64,000 nucleotides of DNA, taken from positions 1 to 64,000 of the forward strand of contig OZ345359.1 in the NCBI GenBank assembly GCA_977006965.1, given 5' to 3'. A model generated the notes under the pieces. It had not been told where the DNA came from, did not search any database, and worked only from the letters and a program-made list of their open reading frames with translations. Source of the DNA: Phymatolithon calcareum. Taxonomy: Eukaryota > Rhodophyta > Florideophyceae > Hapalidiales. Both the position numbers and the translations under genes were made by a program. Positions 33,491-43,406 of the stretch are shown here, in pieces (within the stretch, counting starts at the first letter, position 1; the number at the start of each line of letters is the position of its first letter).

Positions 33491-34845
33491 ATGTTAGGCA
33501 TGTCTGCGCTTGGAAGGGTTGGAGCCCATTCGAAAATGCTGGTCTTGTTCAGAGCTTGATCAATCCTTTTTCTCAGCAGGATTATCGTACCCGCCTTGAG
33601 CGCGGATCTGTTTCGCGACAAACGATGGTTGAGGACAAGAATCATGTCCATGTCTGTGCTCTGAGGAGCCACAGTCGTAGCAGAATGATGCAGAACCACT
33701 TGGTCCGACACGAGGAGGTCGTGTCGAGCGATTATTTCGGCGCTTCCCAATACGCCCTTGCAATCGTGAGTGAAGTGAGGGTCTCTGCTGCGTGGACGTT
33801 TTGCGACTCTGAAGGCTGGATTCGCAGTTCTTGGTCTGCGAATTCTCTCTCGATGAGGAGTTAAACGCAAGTAGGCCTTATTCACCCTCTGACCGATAAG
33901 ATTTTCGATCTCTGCAGGGGTCATCGAGACGGATAGTTTCGGTGAGGAGGAAATGTTGCGCATGACTGCAACAGCGTCATCAAGATGAAGACGGCATCGG
34001 GTTCCGGAACTGAAAAGCATCTGATCGGCGGCATTATCAGATGGCTTATTCAATTCTTTGATGCTTTTCGCAACAGACCCTAGATCGCTCACTAATTCGT
34101 TTAGTTTGGATCGAACGTGAACTGCTTTGCGAGCTGCTTTTTGGAGGGTGTCCTTCTTATAGATCTTCAAAGATCGATCCTCCCGAAGCTCTTTAAGCTG
34201 ACCTAAAATGTGGTCAACCTTCGAATGGTCTGCAGGACTCAGACGAAGAGAGGGATCAGGTTCGTTCCGCTTGCGGGACTCGGCGATCCCGATCAACTGA
34301 AGCTTAGCACTAGTTACAGTATCCTCGCTCAGTGAAGCATTATTGAGGAGTGTGATCGCCAGAACTTCCCCAACTTGGGACGAGGCAGATACTCCTGCGT
34401 GCATTAGATGCTCAGCTGCAAGACCACGGAACCTGGAGACGAAGGTCTGAAGATCCTCTCCCTTACGACGACGGCAGTTTGTGACCGCATGGAAGGCAGC
34501 TATCAGTCTGGTGACGACTGCAATGGGTGGATCAACAGCAATTATGTTGACTATTTCCCTTACAGCTTCAATTGGGTCTTCCTGATGGAAATCCACAAAG
34601 CCTTCAGAATGAGCCTCATCGACGATAGACTTCTGAGCCGTGGAAAGACCTCTATCGTATAGCTGACGAGCTAACGTGGCGAATACGGTCTGGTAGACGC
34701 GGTCTGTGCCCTTCTTGGCGGCTTCCGAGATGGTGGTCACCCATCTAGAAATCTCGCGACGCCAGACCTCCATGTCCTCGGTTGGACTGAACATGGGAGG
34801 GTCTGTCGGCGAGTGACCTTTCGAGGAACCAGGCGCTGGGCCCAT
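33463..34845 (-). CDS. Copia Gag
   Basis: 460 codons from an ATG at 34,845 that lies inside the primer-binding site. The first 230 residues are a helical capsid-like domain (AFHAVTNCRRRKGEDLQTFV resembles UBN2/copia gag). Near 33,765 the real coding frame moves: a different minus-strand frame holds the CCHC-like knuckle FCYDCGSSEHRHGHDSC (33,763-33,560). The end of the annotated frame is therefore not native. It forms the coat particle in related elements. Confidence 0.75.
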   Translation of the reverse strand: MGPAPGSSKGHSPTDPPMFSPTEDMEVWRREISRWVTTISEAAKKGTDRVYQTVFATLARQLYDRGLSTAQKSIVDEAHSEGFVDFHQEDPIEAVREIVNIIAVDPPIAVVTRLIAAFHAVTNCRRRKGEDLQTFVSRFRGLAAEHLMHAGVSASSQVGEVLAITLLNNASLSEDTVTSAKLQLIGIAESRKRNEPDPSLRLSPADHSKVDHILGQLKELREDRSLKIYKKDTLQKAARKAVHVRSKLNELVSDLGSVAKSIKELNKPSDNAADQMLFSSGTRCRLHLDDAVAVMRNISSSPKLSVSMTPAEIENLIGQRVNKAYLRLTPHRERIRRPRTANPAFRVAKRPRSRDPHFTHDCKGVLGSAEIIARHDLLVSDQVVLHHSATTVAPQSTDMDMILVLNHRLSRNRSALKAGTIILLRKRIDQALNKTSIFEWAPTLPSADMPNIWRWSPIRR

Positions 34846-34848
34846 AAC
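34826..34848 (-). promoter_or_regulatory. Copia primer-binding site, initiator-tRNA-Met anticodon-arm type
   Basis: Directly after the LTR end CTACAACA the element reads GTTATGGGCCCAGCGCC. This matches the TTATGGGCCCAG site of Drosophila copia, which pairs with an internal fragment of initiator tRNA-Met and not with its 3' end. The gag ATG is the ATG inside this site. Confidence 0.7.
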
Positions 34849-35099
34849 TGTTGTAGGTAGTATGACGTGTACGTGCGGTAGCGAGCGCCTGTATCGGAAG
34901 GCTGTGTTGGAGTGGGGAGAGCGTGCCCGCGGATGGCCAAATAAAAGGGTACGAAATACCCCCCAGACAGTTGCCTCACTCTGTTGTCTGGGTTCCTCCT
35001 TTTACTGCTCGGAAAATCCGGGAGATTACAAAGGGAAATGTGGATGAATGTGATTGGCCATATAGTGACCAATAGCGGATAGGAAGATGTGCTGCTACA
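34849..35099 (-). repeat. Copia 5' LTR, about 251 bp
   Basis: On the element strand it starts TGTAGCAGCACATC and ends CCTACAACA, giving TG...CA ends. It contains CTATATGGCC and CCCTTTTATTTGGCC stretches that may serve as promoter and polyadenylation region. The ends were placed by the TG/CA rule and by the adjoining primer site. No second LTR was available to confirm the outer end. Confidence 0.6.
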
Positions 35100-35104
35100 C
35101 GTGT

Positions 35105-35358
35105 AGGCATTATGATGCCACAGGATTATCGTATCATAAAGGAGCTCAGGGAAACGGATGAGCGTCGCCTTATCCGACAGGTCCTTCTTCAATGTGTTCG
35201 ACCAACACCAGACTCAATCTTTGGCGACTTACCTGATCTTGACGTGCAAGCCGCTACCAAGCTCGCGACAAATAGGATAGAATGGAAAAAACTTAGACCC
35301 TCGAAGCGTTGCTAGCCCCACTATGGGAATATGCAGAATGAATGAATGAATGAATGAG
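35105..35358 (+). mobile_element. 3' end of a non-LTR (LINE) retrotransposon
   Basis: A 67-codon frame (35,112-35,315) ends DLDVQAATKLATNRIEWKKL, the pattern at the C-terminus of many LINE polyproteins (a Trp/Asp-rich arm then ...A.NR..W..L). Twenty bases after the stop comes a tetranucleotide tail of (AATG)n at 35,336-35,358, typical of LINE 3' ends. The 5' side stops at the copia LTR, so the element is either 5'-truncated on arrival or cut by the copia insertion. Confidence 0.6.
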
Positions 35359-35359
35359 C

Positions 35360-36004
35360 TCAAGGTATTCCAGCGGATGCATTGGCGGCGGAGTCAGCAG
35401 TAAAATGGAGTGCGATTTTTGATTCAGACTTGCCAATGTAACTGTGCTTCTCGTCGCATTCTGCGATTTGTGGATAATTTTAATTTTAAGAAAAGGTGGA
35501 CATGGGCAGTGCATGGGCAGTGCACAACTTTCGACAGCAGAAACTGCTGCGTACACAAATTTTCAAAACGCGCGTCCTCATCATTTAGCGCATCCCGCTT
35601 ATGATCATGTTGTGCACATTGCTCACAAGTTTTATCTGGCACAACCTCATTGGCCGCCAGGGCAACGATTTAGCACTTGGTAGACTACGACAACACTCTT
35701 TCACCGTTATTATTTTGATACTCGAATAAACTAATAATCCGAACGGCACACGGGGGTACATGATTCAGGTTTATTTTTATGATACTTCAAAATTCTGCTT
35801 TACTACTCCCCAAAACACTCCACTGGTGGTGGCGTACAGTACTGGCATTCCGGGCTCGACCTGCGGCGTTTCCTTGAATCTCCCCAGCTGCATACGCCGG
35901 CGTTCCACAGATCTGGCGATCCTCCGCAGTACTGTATGGCCATAATTGGCTAGAGCTATTGGACTACAGGATTCTCAGCACAGCATCATTTCGATAGCAG
36001 AGCA
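35360..36004. other. Intergenic DNA upstream of the Uma2-like gene
   Basis: No supported gene. Includes a direct duplication of GGGCAGTGCA at about 35,505-35,525. The last 100 bases hold the presumed promoter of the Uma2-like gene, but no element stands out. Confidence 0.35.
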
Positions 36005-37131
36005 ATGGCTCAACCGTCTTCACCGTCCTCCATCTCAAGCGCATCAGATGCTTGCGCCGAAGTCGAGGAAAATTGCGCCGGCACCGCGATTGAAGATCTC
36101 GGCTCTCTAGCTCCTCTCGCAACACACGGTCGAAGCGACAGACAGATTCGAGGCAGACTGCACCTCTTGCCATGTACGAGTGAGGAATTTTTGCACCTGG
36201 ACGACTCAGAGGACCGGTACGAACTTGTTGAAGGACTTTTGGTTTCTCGAGAGATGCCGGACAAGAACCACGGCAGTATGGTCGAGTCTTTATGGTGGCG
36301 GTTGCAGAAGTTGCAGGCAGAAGTGATGAGGAAAGACCGGTTCGAAGTTCGTCTAGAAGCACAAGTGCAGATTAAGAACGGACATATGAAGTCGGCAGGA
36401 TCGAGGACTCGAACTCTGGAGAAGCCCACGTCACGGTTTGCAGATTTGACCGTTTCACGTTTTCGAACGCAAGAGGAACAAAGTACTGATTCTCCAACCT
36501 CCAAGCTCGTTCATTTCCCTCGCCATAGAGAGCCGCCTCTAATGGTTATAGAGGTTACAAGCTCGGAGTCAAGCCGGAAGAGCGATCTTAACGCCAGCGG
36601 AGCGAGTACGCACAAACCGGAATCAAAGAGTATGTGATTGTCGATCGAGACAAGACAAGACAAAACTCTTCAAGGCACGACCCTTGTGTAATCGTGTGCA
36701 AGCTGAACAGGAACGGTAGGGGATTCTCCGGCAAGAATGGGGGACGAAGTAAGTCGGGAAGAGAGACTCGTGCGTCGTACAGAGCGAAGGAGTTTCGCGG
36801 TGACGAGATTGTAGAATGCTCCTTCATCGGTGCTCTCAAGCTTTCTGCGAACGATATCCTGTGCCCGCCGTTACCCTCGGAGAGCATAAGAACCGCGTTT
36901 CAGAATTCAAGAAAAGCAGTCGAAAAGGAACGAGAAGCAGCCGAAAAGGAACGAAATGCTAGAAAAAAAACGGAAGATGCTCTAAGAAAAGCAGAAGCTC
37001 AAGTAAAACGGCTACAAGGGCAATTAAAGAAGCGCTCACGGCCAAGAACGCGGCAGAATCCTGACACTGGAGAGCAGCAGCATATCCTATCACCGTCTCC
37101 CAAAAGAAAGTCCATGAAACGACGTGAATAG
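36005..37131 (+). pseudogene. Uma2-family (PD-(D/E)XK) nuclease-like protein with coiled-coil tail
   Basis: From the ATG at 36,005 the protein has a Ser-rich start, then the Uma2 core: RYELVEGLLVSREMPDKNHG, SMVESLWWRL, an EAQVQI strand, RFADLTVSRF (the catalytic Asp position), PPLMVIEVTSSESS, and, after a one-base frame change near 36,590, SEYAQTGIKEYVIVDRD. The end is a charged coiled coil (EKEREAAEKERNARKKTEDA) with a basic tail. Uma2 proteins are very common in cyanobacteria and Chloroflexi, and many have just such a Lys/Glu coiled coil. The N-terminal extension and position among eukaryotic genes suggest an old transfer. The exact frame break should be verified, as a sequencing error would leave an intact gene of about 375 codons. 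Confidence 0.7.
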
Positions 37132-38290
37132 AACGACTTGAGAGCCCGGTTGCTGAGCTGAAGAGTGTAGGGGAGTGAAAAATAAAAATGTTCTGAAGCC
37201 GGAAATTGGAATGCCCAACCAGGCAAGAAGAGCGAGCCTGAATGTCCCGATAGGGGGATGGACGGGAAGCATAAAAAAGAGCCCGGCTTGATTGCGTGTC
37301 GCTTTCAGACCATGCAGAGTATCACAATCTTCCAGTCGATACGATACGTGAGATTGTGGGCGGGCTAAGCGCTGGACTGGGCGAAGAGACCACGGAGAAT
37401 GGATTGATTGTTCACAGGCGCTCGTGGAGCAAGAGTTGAGATGGGCTGACACAGTTGCGTGCGACTCGCATCGTGATATTGAAAAGCGTGTTCGATTCGC
37501 AGAATGTAGACTATACTGTCATTCAGGAAGACATGGAGGAAGGATGTGCGTGCGGCCTTTGGGGAGGTGGAGAAAATCACCGTTTTTGATCGCAATCTGG
37601 GAGGTGGAGATGTTACGGCGGTTAGAGCTGGGACCGTGGCGGCAGCGAAACAATGCATTCAGATCATGGGCAACCAACCAACCTACCATCTCATGGTTGG
37701 ACAAGCGACGTCTGAGGGCAAAATTTTTTGACGGAGTCACGCACTGACTGCAGCCTCGGAGAGACAAGGAAGGAGTGAGACAAATTGTCCAATTGGAAAA
37801 TGGGGAACCAAACGACAAGGTAATTTTTTTCCAATGTGTTTACAGTATTTTTGAAAGCCGCACAGCTAGTCTTACGAATGAATACAGTATACGGGCAAAG
37901 CTTGTGCGGCAATGGAATGACAAATCACGATGGATGCCTGCCTGTACGTCTTCTTCTAACTGACAAGCGTATGATAAGTGGAACAGAAATAGACCTCCTT
38001 GCCGTGCTAGCTAGCTTCTTTGGGGAATAAAGCAACAAACAACGTCTTCGGCTCAATCCAAGCACCGAAATAGCAGGAAACCCCTGTCGGAGGGAGGGAG
38101 CGTCAGGAGAATGCGACGTGGATACGAACTCGAAACCGTGACTTTCTTTCAGCCATGAACACTGCGAAATTTTCACGGCATTGCCTCAATTGACAAATGT
38201 ACGATCGAGAAGAGTACAGTAATCGAAAGTGTACGCTACTCGCTCGCTCTGTAGTTGATTTCTGATTATTTTCCCCATACTTTTCGTTCG
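37132..38290. other. Stretch without a firm gene
   Basis: A + frame around 37,546-37,731 reads VEKITVFDRNLGGGDVTAVR then NQPTYHLMVGQ, which looks protein-like but is short and unrecognised. The remainder up to 38,290 shows nothing that can be supported. Confidence 0.3.
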
Positions 38291-38293
38291 ATC

Positions 38294-38346
38294 GGGCTTA
38301 AGAAGAACATCACCCACCGGTGGGTGGGTGGTGTTCTTTTTAAGCC
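38294..38346. repeat. Near-perfect 53-bp hairpin
   Basis: GGCTTAAGAAGAACATCACC at the left pairs with GGTGTTCTTTTTAAGCC at the right around CACCGGTGGGTGGGT. It looks like a tiny fold-back element or an RNA hairpin. Confidence 0.6.
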
Positions 38347-38885
38347 TGCTCGAGTGGCCGTCCACTCGCAGCTGCGAGCTGTTAGGGTCCGATGCCTTTC
38401 GATTATATATATCAGCGGTAAATCAATTAGACCACCTTAATTTCACGGCATTTCACTTCACTGTGCATTGTGGCATGCATGCCATCGAGAAAAATGATGA
38501 AGTTAAGTTTCGTAGCTGTTAATTCGTTCGTATCATTGACAGGAAAACGTCTTACGGGTCCCTGGTCGATCGCTACTGTATTAGGAGTTCGTTCGTGGCT
38601 CACGTGCACTAATTCTCCCGAAGCGCCCTCTGGCGGGACACCGTGAATGCGGCCCACAATCATTTAGGAGTACCTCTTTCTCTTCCGCTACTACTACAGT
38701 ATAGATAGGTAAACTTTCTACATTGTCAGTAACAATTTCCAGGTTTGACTTTCTCGACTTGGAGTGCTTCATGAATTCGATATAGAAAACGTCATTGAAC
38801 GACGACTACGCGACGTATTGGCCCTGCGTTCAGGGAGGGAGATCGTTTCAGCGTACTGACAGTCGACTTTTATTCCAACGTCGAG

Positions 38886-39300
38886 CTTAGCGGCTTGGAC
38901 TGAACGATCGTGCTGTCGAACTCGGCGAAGGGAATGCTTGTCTTAATGGTGTGTCGGATTATGTGCAATTTATTCAGAATGACATATTCAAGTTTTTGAC
39001 TGTTCGTCCTGCAGACGAGAAGTTTGACGTCGTTGTTTGTGACCCGCCGAAACTTGCGCGAAATAATTGCTGCTGCGAGCGGCACGGAAATATCGCTCGC
39101 TGAATGCGGCGGCAATGAAGCGTGTTCGACACGGCGGACTTTTGTACAGTGTGGCTGTCGCCCGGGAGAAAGATCTTTTATTGAAAATGTGCAGAAAGCT
39201 GCTGAAGATGTTGGGAGAGATGTGGATCTGTTTCTGTACCGCATCGGATCATCCTGTGGCGCCAGATGCCCTTGATGACGATTTTTAACTGCATGTCTCT
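38886..39300 (+). pseudogene. RlmI-type SAM-dependent RNA methyltransferase remnant
   Basis: Two + frames together give the catalytic part of an RlmI/YccW-like class I methyltransferase: GLNDRAVELGEGNACLNG, then VQFIQNDIFKFL, the motif IV stretch KFDVVVCDPPKLARN, and, after a frame change near 39,060, ARKYRSLNAAAMKRVRHGGL then CTASDHPVAPDALDDDF. The family makes 5-methylcytosine in large-subunit rRNA in bacteria, and relatives occur in plastid-bearing eukaryotes. The N-terminal PUA-like part and the SAM-binding GxG motif are not present, so this is a truncated, frameshifted copy. The motif order leaves little doubt about the family. Confidence 0.65.
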
Positions 39301-39420
39301 TTCGTTTGGAATGCGTGAAATGCCGTCAGAGCTAAACAATCTGGATATATATCCCAATAAAACAAATAACTTCCCACTCATTTCCAGAGAGAATGGCATC
39401 AAAACAACAAGGTTCGTACA

Positions 39421-39980
39421 CAGGCCTTGGGAGCAAGATCTTGCACTTGCAAGAGGATCTTGCGGACTTCGATGATCCTGCACTACGTCTTGGAACCAAT
39501 ACATGAGTCGCTTCGTGAGCCAACACAGTACGTAGTCCTAGATTGTACACAACTAATGATGTGAAGAACCATGCTGTTTACAGCGCGTGCGATGTAAGGT
39601 TTCTACGCTAGAACAGCTCTTGGGAAGACGTCTATCGCTTTCCATCCACCTTCTTGGATCACCCGAGATTGTCTACGCCATTGCTACTGATGGCCGAGAA
39701 ACCACGATTCGAAGCGGTCGTCAAGGCGTGAAAGTCAATCGCAGTTACTGGGACATGAGAACAGTCGTGACTGCAATGAATACCTCAACGAGCACTAAAG
39801 TCTCTGAGAAGGTTGCTGAAGATGCAGAGCAGCTCATTTTGAGTGAATTCTAATCGTTAAACTGTACTTCGTAAAGGCACATCTTGCACGACATCTTGCA
39901 CGAGTTGGATATCTTGCAAGACATCTTGCGCAAATCTCGTCATTCGCAAGCAAGATGCAAGATCTTGCTCCCAAGCCCTG
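39421..39980. mobile_element. 560-bp hAT-like inverted-repeat element
   Basis: The ends pair over 25 bases with one mismatch: CAGGCCTTGGGAGCAAGATC at the left and the reverse complement of a right end that reads CAGGGCTTGGGAGCAAGATC. CAGGG-type tips are typical of hAT elements. Inside each end are further TCTTGCA/TGCAAGA subrepeats. Flanks (TTCGTACA and CTGTACGA) do not form a clear 8-bp duplication. It is too short for a transposase and is probably non-autonomous. Confidence 0.55.
39587..39853 (+). CDS. Unrecognised 88-codon ORF inside the hAT-like element
   Basis: Reads LEQLLGRRLSLSIHLLGSPE, then VYAIATDGRETTIRSGRQGV and VSEKVAEDAEQLILSEF. It looks like a piece of a real protein (alternating helix and strand, balanced charge), perhaps host sequence captured by the element. 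The start is not fixed. Confidence 0.3.
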   Translation: MRCKVSTLEQLLGRRLSLSIHLLGSPEIVYAIATDGRETTIRSGRQGVKVNRSYWDMRTVVTAMNTSTSTKVSEKVAEDAEQLILSEF

Positions 39981-40263
39981 CTGTACGAATCGTACAGCAC
40001 ACGTGCAGTACTGGCTCGCAGAGCGTCTACTAGGTGAAATCGTCTATTCTTGCTGGCGTCGCAAAGTCCCCGCGACCATTGAGTAGGCCGCCACGGAGGC
40101 CGTCGAGGCTCCAAAAGAGGCTTTAGTTTATGTCTAGATTTTGTACCTATGACACTGTTTCTCCGCAGCAAGGATGAACCATTGCATCGTCCATTACAGC
40201 CCTGTTGGTTTCTTAGTTTCGCCAGGAGATACCACATGCACTCATGCTGAGTCCCTGTGGTAC

Positions 40264-40440
40264 TGTGCGGGATGCATGCATAACAGATATGATTCGAAAC
40301 TTGTGTATTGAATACTTTGCGGGGTGCCCGCATAGTGGATATGATTCGAAACTTGTATATTAAATACTGTGCGGGGTGTCCGCATAGTGGATATGATTCG
40401 AAGCTTGTGTACTGAATACCGTACGGGGTGCGTTGGCGTA
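40264..40440. repeat. Three-copy 52-bp tandem repeat
   Basis: GATATGATTCGAA starts at 40,286, 40,338 and 40,390, followed by ACTTGTGTATTGAATAC and TGCGGGGTG. On the minus strand it encodes the changing tail of the gene to its right (FSTQASNHIHYADTP and frame-shifted versions), so the array may have grown from that gene's 3' end. Confidence 0.7.
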
Positions 40441-41845
40441 GGAATCCGGAATTTGTTCATCGACTGTCATTCCTTTCAAATGAAAGACGCCATGTTCTTG
40501 ACCAACAGCTTTTGCCATTGTTCCAATGCCGCACTTGAAGTGAAGCTGTCCTTTTATAGTCTGCGGGTCTGCAAACGTGCTCATTAGGTCAACATCGACC
40601 GGTATGTCGAATTCAATCCACGTGGATAGACTTGCGAAACTTTTCGGAACAAGAGCGCTATGAACACAAGAGTTTCCGCCTGCATTGTTCGCAGAAATGA
40701 GACAAGCGACCAGAATAGCCCGCACGGTATTGTCCACTGCACTTTGCTGCAGAGTGCTCCACGCGACCTTCACAGCTGGTATGTTCAGACAGTTGACCGG
40801 AATATAATTTCCTTCAAACCTAATCGCGTAGCTTTCAATTCTCCCCGATGGGACGGATGATAGGGACTTTAGAACGAAGACTGATTGTTCGCCATCCATG
40901 CAGATCCAGAGCGAACGGTCTTGACCTTCAATTTCAGTCCATACGGCAGAGGACCTTGAGCTGAACCTTACTGCATTTCCCCAATTTGAAGACGCGACTC
41001 CTTCTAGAAGTGATTCTATTAGCACGTTGAGCCTCGGTAAGCGAGAGCAGACCCATACACATGTTTTGCGAAATTTTGGGCCTTTTGTGATAGAACACTT
41101 CGCGATTTAGATGTGCGGGCCATGTGACAAAACAGTCGTCTTTGATTCCGGGCTCCACGAAAGACGTGGTTGATGTCCTCCCGGTTGGTAATACGTCCAA
41201 AAAAGAGATAATCTCATCATGGGAGATCGTATGTGTATGTGAGATCAAGTGTCTAGTACAGTAATGAATAATTGCGAAGATCAGCGGAGAAAGCACCACA
41301 AGAACACTCATTGTTATCAGGTTCATGCTCATTGTTCGGATCTGCTCACCACAGTATAGAGTCTTCGAGTCGTCGACCACGTGCGAAATGATAGCGTCCA
41401 TTTTTCCCAACTTAAGAAGATCTCGGTTAATGCTGTCACGCATATCACGTGGCACGTTGGAATTGAAACGCCATGTCGCGTTGAACACATTGAGAGGACG
41501 TATCGTGCTGTCCAAATCCACGGTGTGCCGTGGGAGAATCTTGTCAATGATGAAGGCTACTACTGCCTCTATGTTTGGACAAGCGAGTCCCGTTTCGAGA
41601 AAAAAGTGCAGTTTATTCGCAAGCAACATATTCTACTTATTATCAAAACACGCCATCGAACAATAAAAAGTTTGTTCTTTGAAATACTTGCCCAACGCCT
41701 TTTGTCCGCACAAGTTGTGCATAGCATGTGCGCACGTCTGGCACTCATGTTCTGTACGGTCTTTTAACCTGTTGCATCCGCGAACAGCGCACTCCCATGA
41801 GACAGCGCTCTGCTTTCCAATTGCCTTAAAGTGCTTCCTGACCAA
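40360..41845 (-). pseudogene. Zinc-binding / membrane protein gene, broken
   Basis: The minus strand from 41,845 begins with a compact Cys/His domain (WECAVRGCNRLK, HECQTCAHAMHNLCGQKA, FYCSMACFDNK), then TAG at 41,635-41,633. The same frame goes on (MLLANKLHFFLETGLACPNI) with a likely membrane span MSMNLITMSVLVVLSPLIFA. Near 41,030 the frame moves and continues as SNWGNAVRFSSRSSAVWTEI, DRSLWICMDGE and IPVDVDLMSTFADPQTIKGQ to the 52-bp repeats. The family was not recognised. Its first codons overlap the damaged Hsp70 end, so one of the two was probably joined here by rearrangement. Confidence 0.45.
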
Positions 41846-43120
41846 TCTTCGAGCAGCTGCTTCTTGTCGGAGTATTCGCCGGCCTCTTCATTGGGGTGCG
41901 TCTTCAACCACGATTTTTCCAAAAGCAAGGTTTTACAGATTGAGGAATTCTGAAAGTCGGAGGTTTCATCGTCATCCTTAGCATCATCAAGGGTATCTTG
42001 AATAAACGCTTCAAGATCCCCACGCGCACGTTCAGTCTCCATCGCTAAGTTATCCGCGTTGTTGAAGAAAGTCAACTCGGTTATAATGCGTTCTTGTTCT
42101 TTACACGGGATAGCTCCTCTTTTCGCGACGGTAATAGGGGCTAGTTTTGCTTTGGCCCCTGTCACGTTTTGCGCGGTCGCGGTAAGGACACCTTCTTCGC
42201 TAACTTCGAAGGTGACCTCAATCTTCTCTTCACCAGCTGGTGCCGGTCTGATGCCGTGTAGCTCGACTTCGGCAAGAAGAGTATTATCAGACCCATACAG
42301 TTCTTCCCCTTCGACGATATTAAATCCAACAGAGACTTGATTGTGGTCCACAGTGTGATAGATCTCCTTCTTCTCTATGGGAAGGTTCGTGTTTTTTGGG
42401 ATTATGACGGAAACAAGATCATCCTCAGTGGTGACCCCCAGAGACAACGGGGTTACATTAAACAGTGCGACATTGGTCTTGTCGCTTGGATGACCCAGCT
42501 GCCTAGCGAATATCGCCGCTCCAATGGCGACAGCTTCATCAGTGTCGATGCTTTTCCGAAGCTTGTCCCTCCCGAAGATATCCTCCAAAGCGGTTTGGAT
42601 GCTTATAATGCGAGAGGAACCGCCAACGAGACCCACATCGTTGACGTCCTTAGGCAGAATGTTCTTGAAGTTCAGAACCTCGTGAACTTCCTTAATGGAC
42701 TTTTCGACAAGGTCCTTACTTAGCCTGTCCAACTTTTTCCGCGTAAGGGATACGGAGAGAGTTTTAGCACCGCTTATGTTGGGCACGTTCACATTCACGA
42801 CCTTCATCGACTGGGATGAGAGCAGGTGCTTGGCAACTGACGCCGCCTCGCGCAATCTCTCCCGCGCCATGGGGTCGTCGAGGACATTAATATTGTTTTC
42901 GATCAAAAACAATTCGGAACAGAAATGAACCAAGCGAGAATCGAAATCTTCTCCCCCTAGATGACTGTGACCCCCCGTCGCTAGCACATGAACGTAAGCT
43001 TTGGCATCCAACTTCATGAGAGTTACATCGAACGTGCCGCCGCCCATATCAAAGACGAGCAAAATCTTTGCTCGATTTTCGTTCGCACGCAATCCGTAAG
43101 CAAGAGCCGCTGCTGTCAGT
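41764..43120 (-). pseudogene. Hsp70 chaperone, 5' end replaced by satellite
   Basis: The minus strand encodes Hsp70 from the LTAAALAYGL segment (around residue 175 of a normal protein) onward. Visible are the phosphate-binding loop KILLVFDMGGGTFDVTLMK, GGHSHLGGEDFD, VGLVGGSSRI, AVAIGAAIFARQL, then the substrate-binding domain NVTPLSLGVTTEDD and FEVSEEGVLTATAQN, and the helical lid to WLKTHPNEEAGEYSDKK. The lid then changes frame near 41,850 and ends at TAA 41,764 without an EEVD tail. The first third of the ATPase domain is absent and the frame runs straight into the decamer array. Most of the remaining sequence is well preserved, so the loss looks recent. Confidence 0.85.
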
Positions 43121-43406
43121 TTGAATGAAAATGAATAAAAATGAATGAAAATGAATGAAAATGAATGAAAATGAATGAAAATGAATGAAAATGAATGAAA
43201 ATGAATGAAAATGAATGAAAATGAATGAAAATGAATGAAAATGAATGAAAATGAATGAAAATGAATGAAAATGAATGAAAATGAATGAAAATGAATGAAA
43301 ATGAATGAAAATGAATGAAAATGAATGAAAATGAATGAAAATGAATGAAAATGAATGAAAATGAATGAAAATGAATGAAAATGAATGAAAATGAATGAAA
43401 ATGAAT
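43121..43406. repeat. 10-bp satellite (ATGAATGAAA)n, about 28 copies
   Basis: Perfect decamers except one ATGAATAAAA near the left end. Because 10 is not a multiple of three, all three minus frames read the same decapeptide, HFHSFSFIFI, and all three stay open. One of them is joined to the Hsp70 frame. Plus frames are stopped by TGA. Confidence 0.9.

Larger units (their letters stand above)
29955..35099 (-). mobile_element. Ty1/copia LTR retrotransposon, damaged
   Basis: The minus strand carries gag, protease, integrase, reverse transcriptase and RNase H in the copia order. One LTR is visible at the right (34,849-35,099). No second copy of it is seen left of RNase H, so the 3' LTR is missing or too diverged. 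Frames change several times inside gag, between protease and integrase, and before RT, and a TAG splits RT from RNase H, so this copy is inactive. It sits against the 3' stub of a LINE. Confidence 0.85.

Noticed and set aside
38101-38150. tRNA T-arm-like ACGAACTCGAAACC
   Set aside because: No cloverleaf partner sequences on either side.
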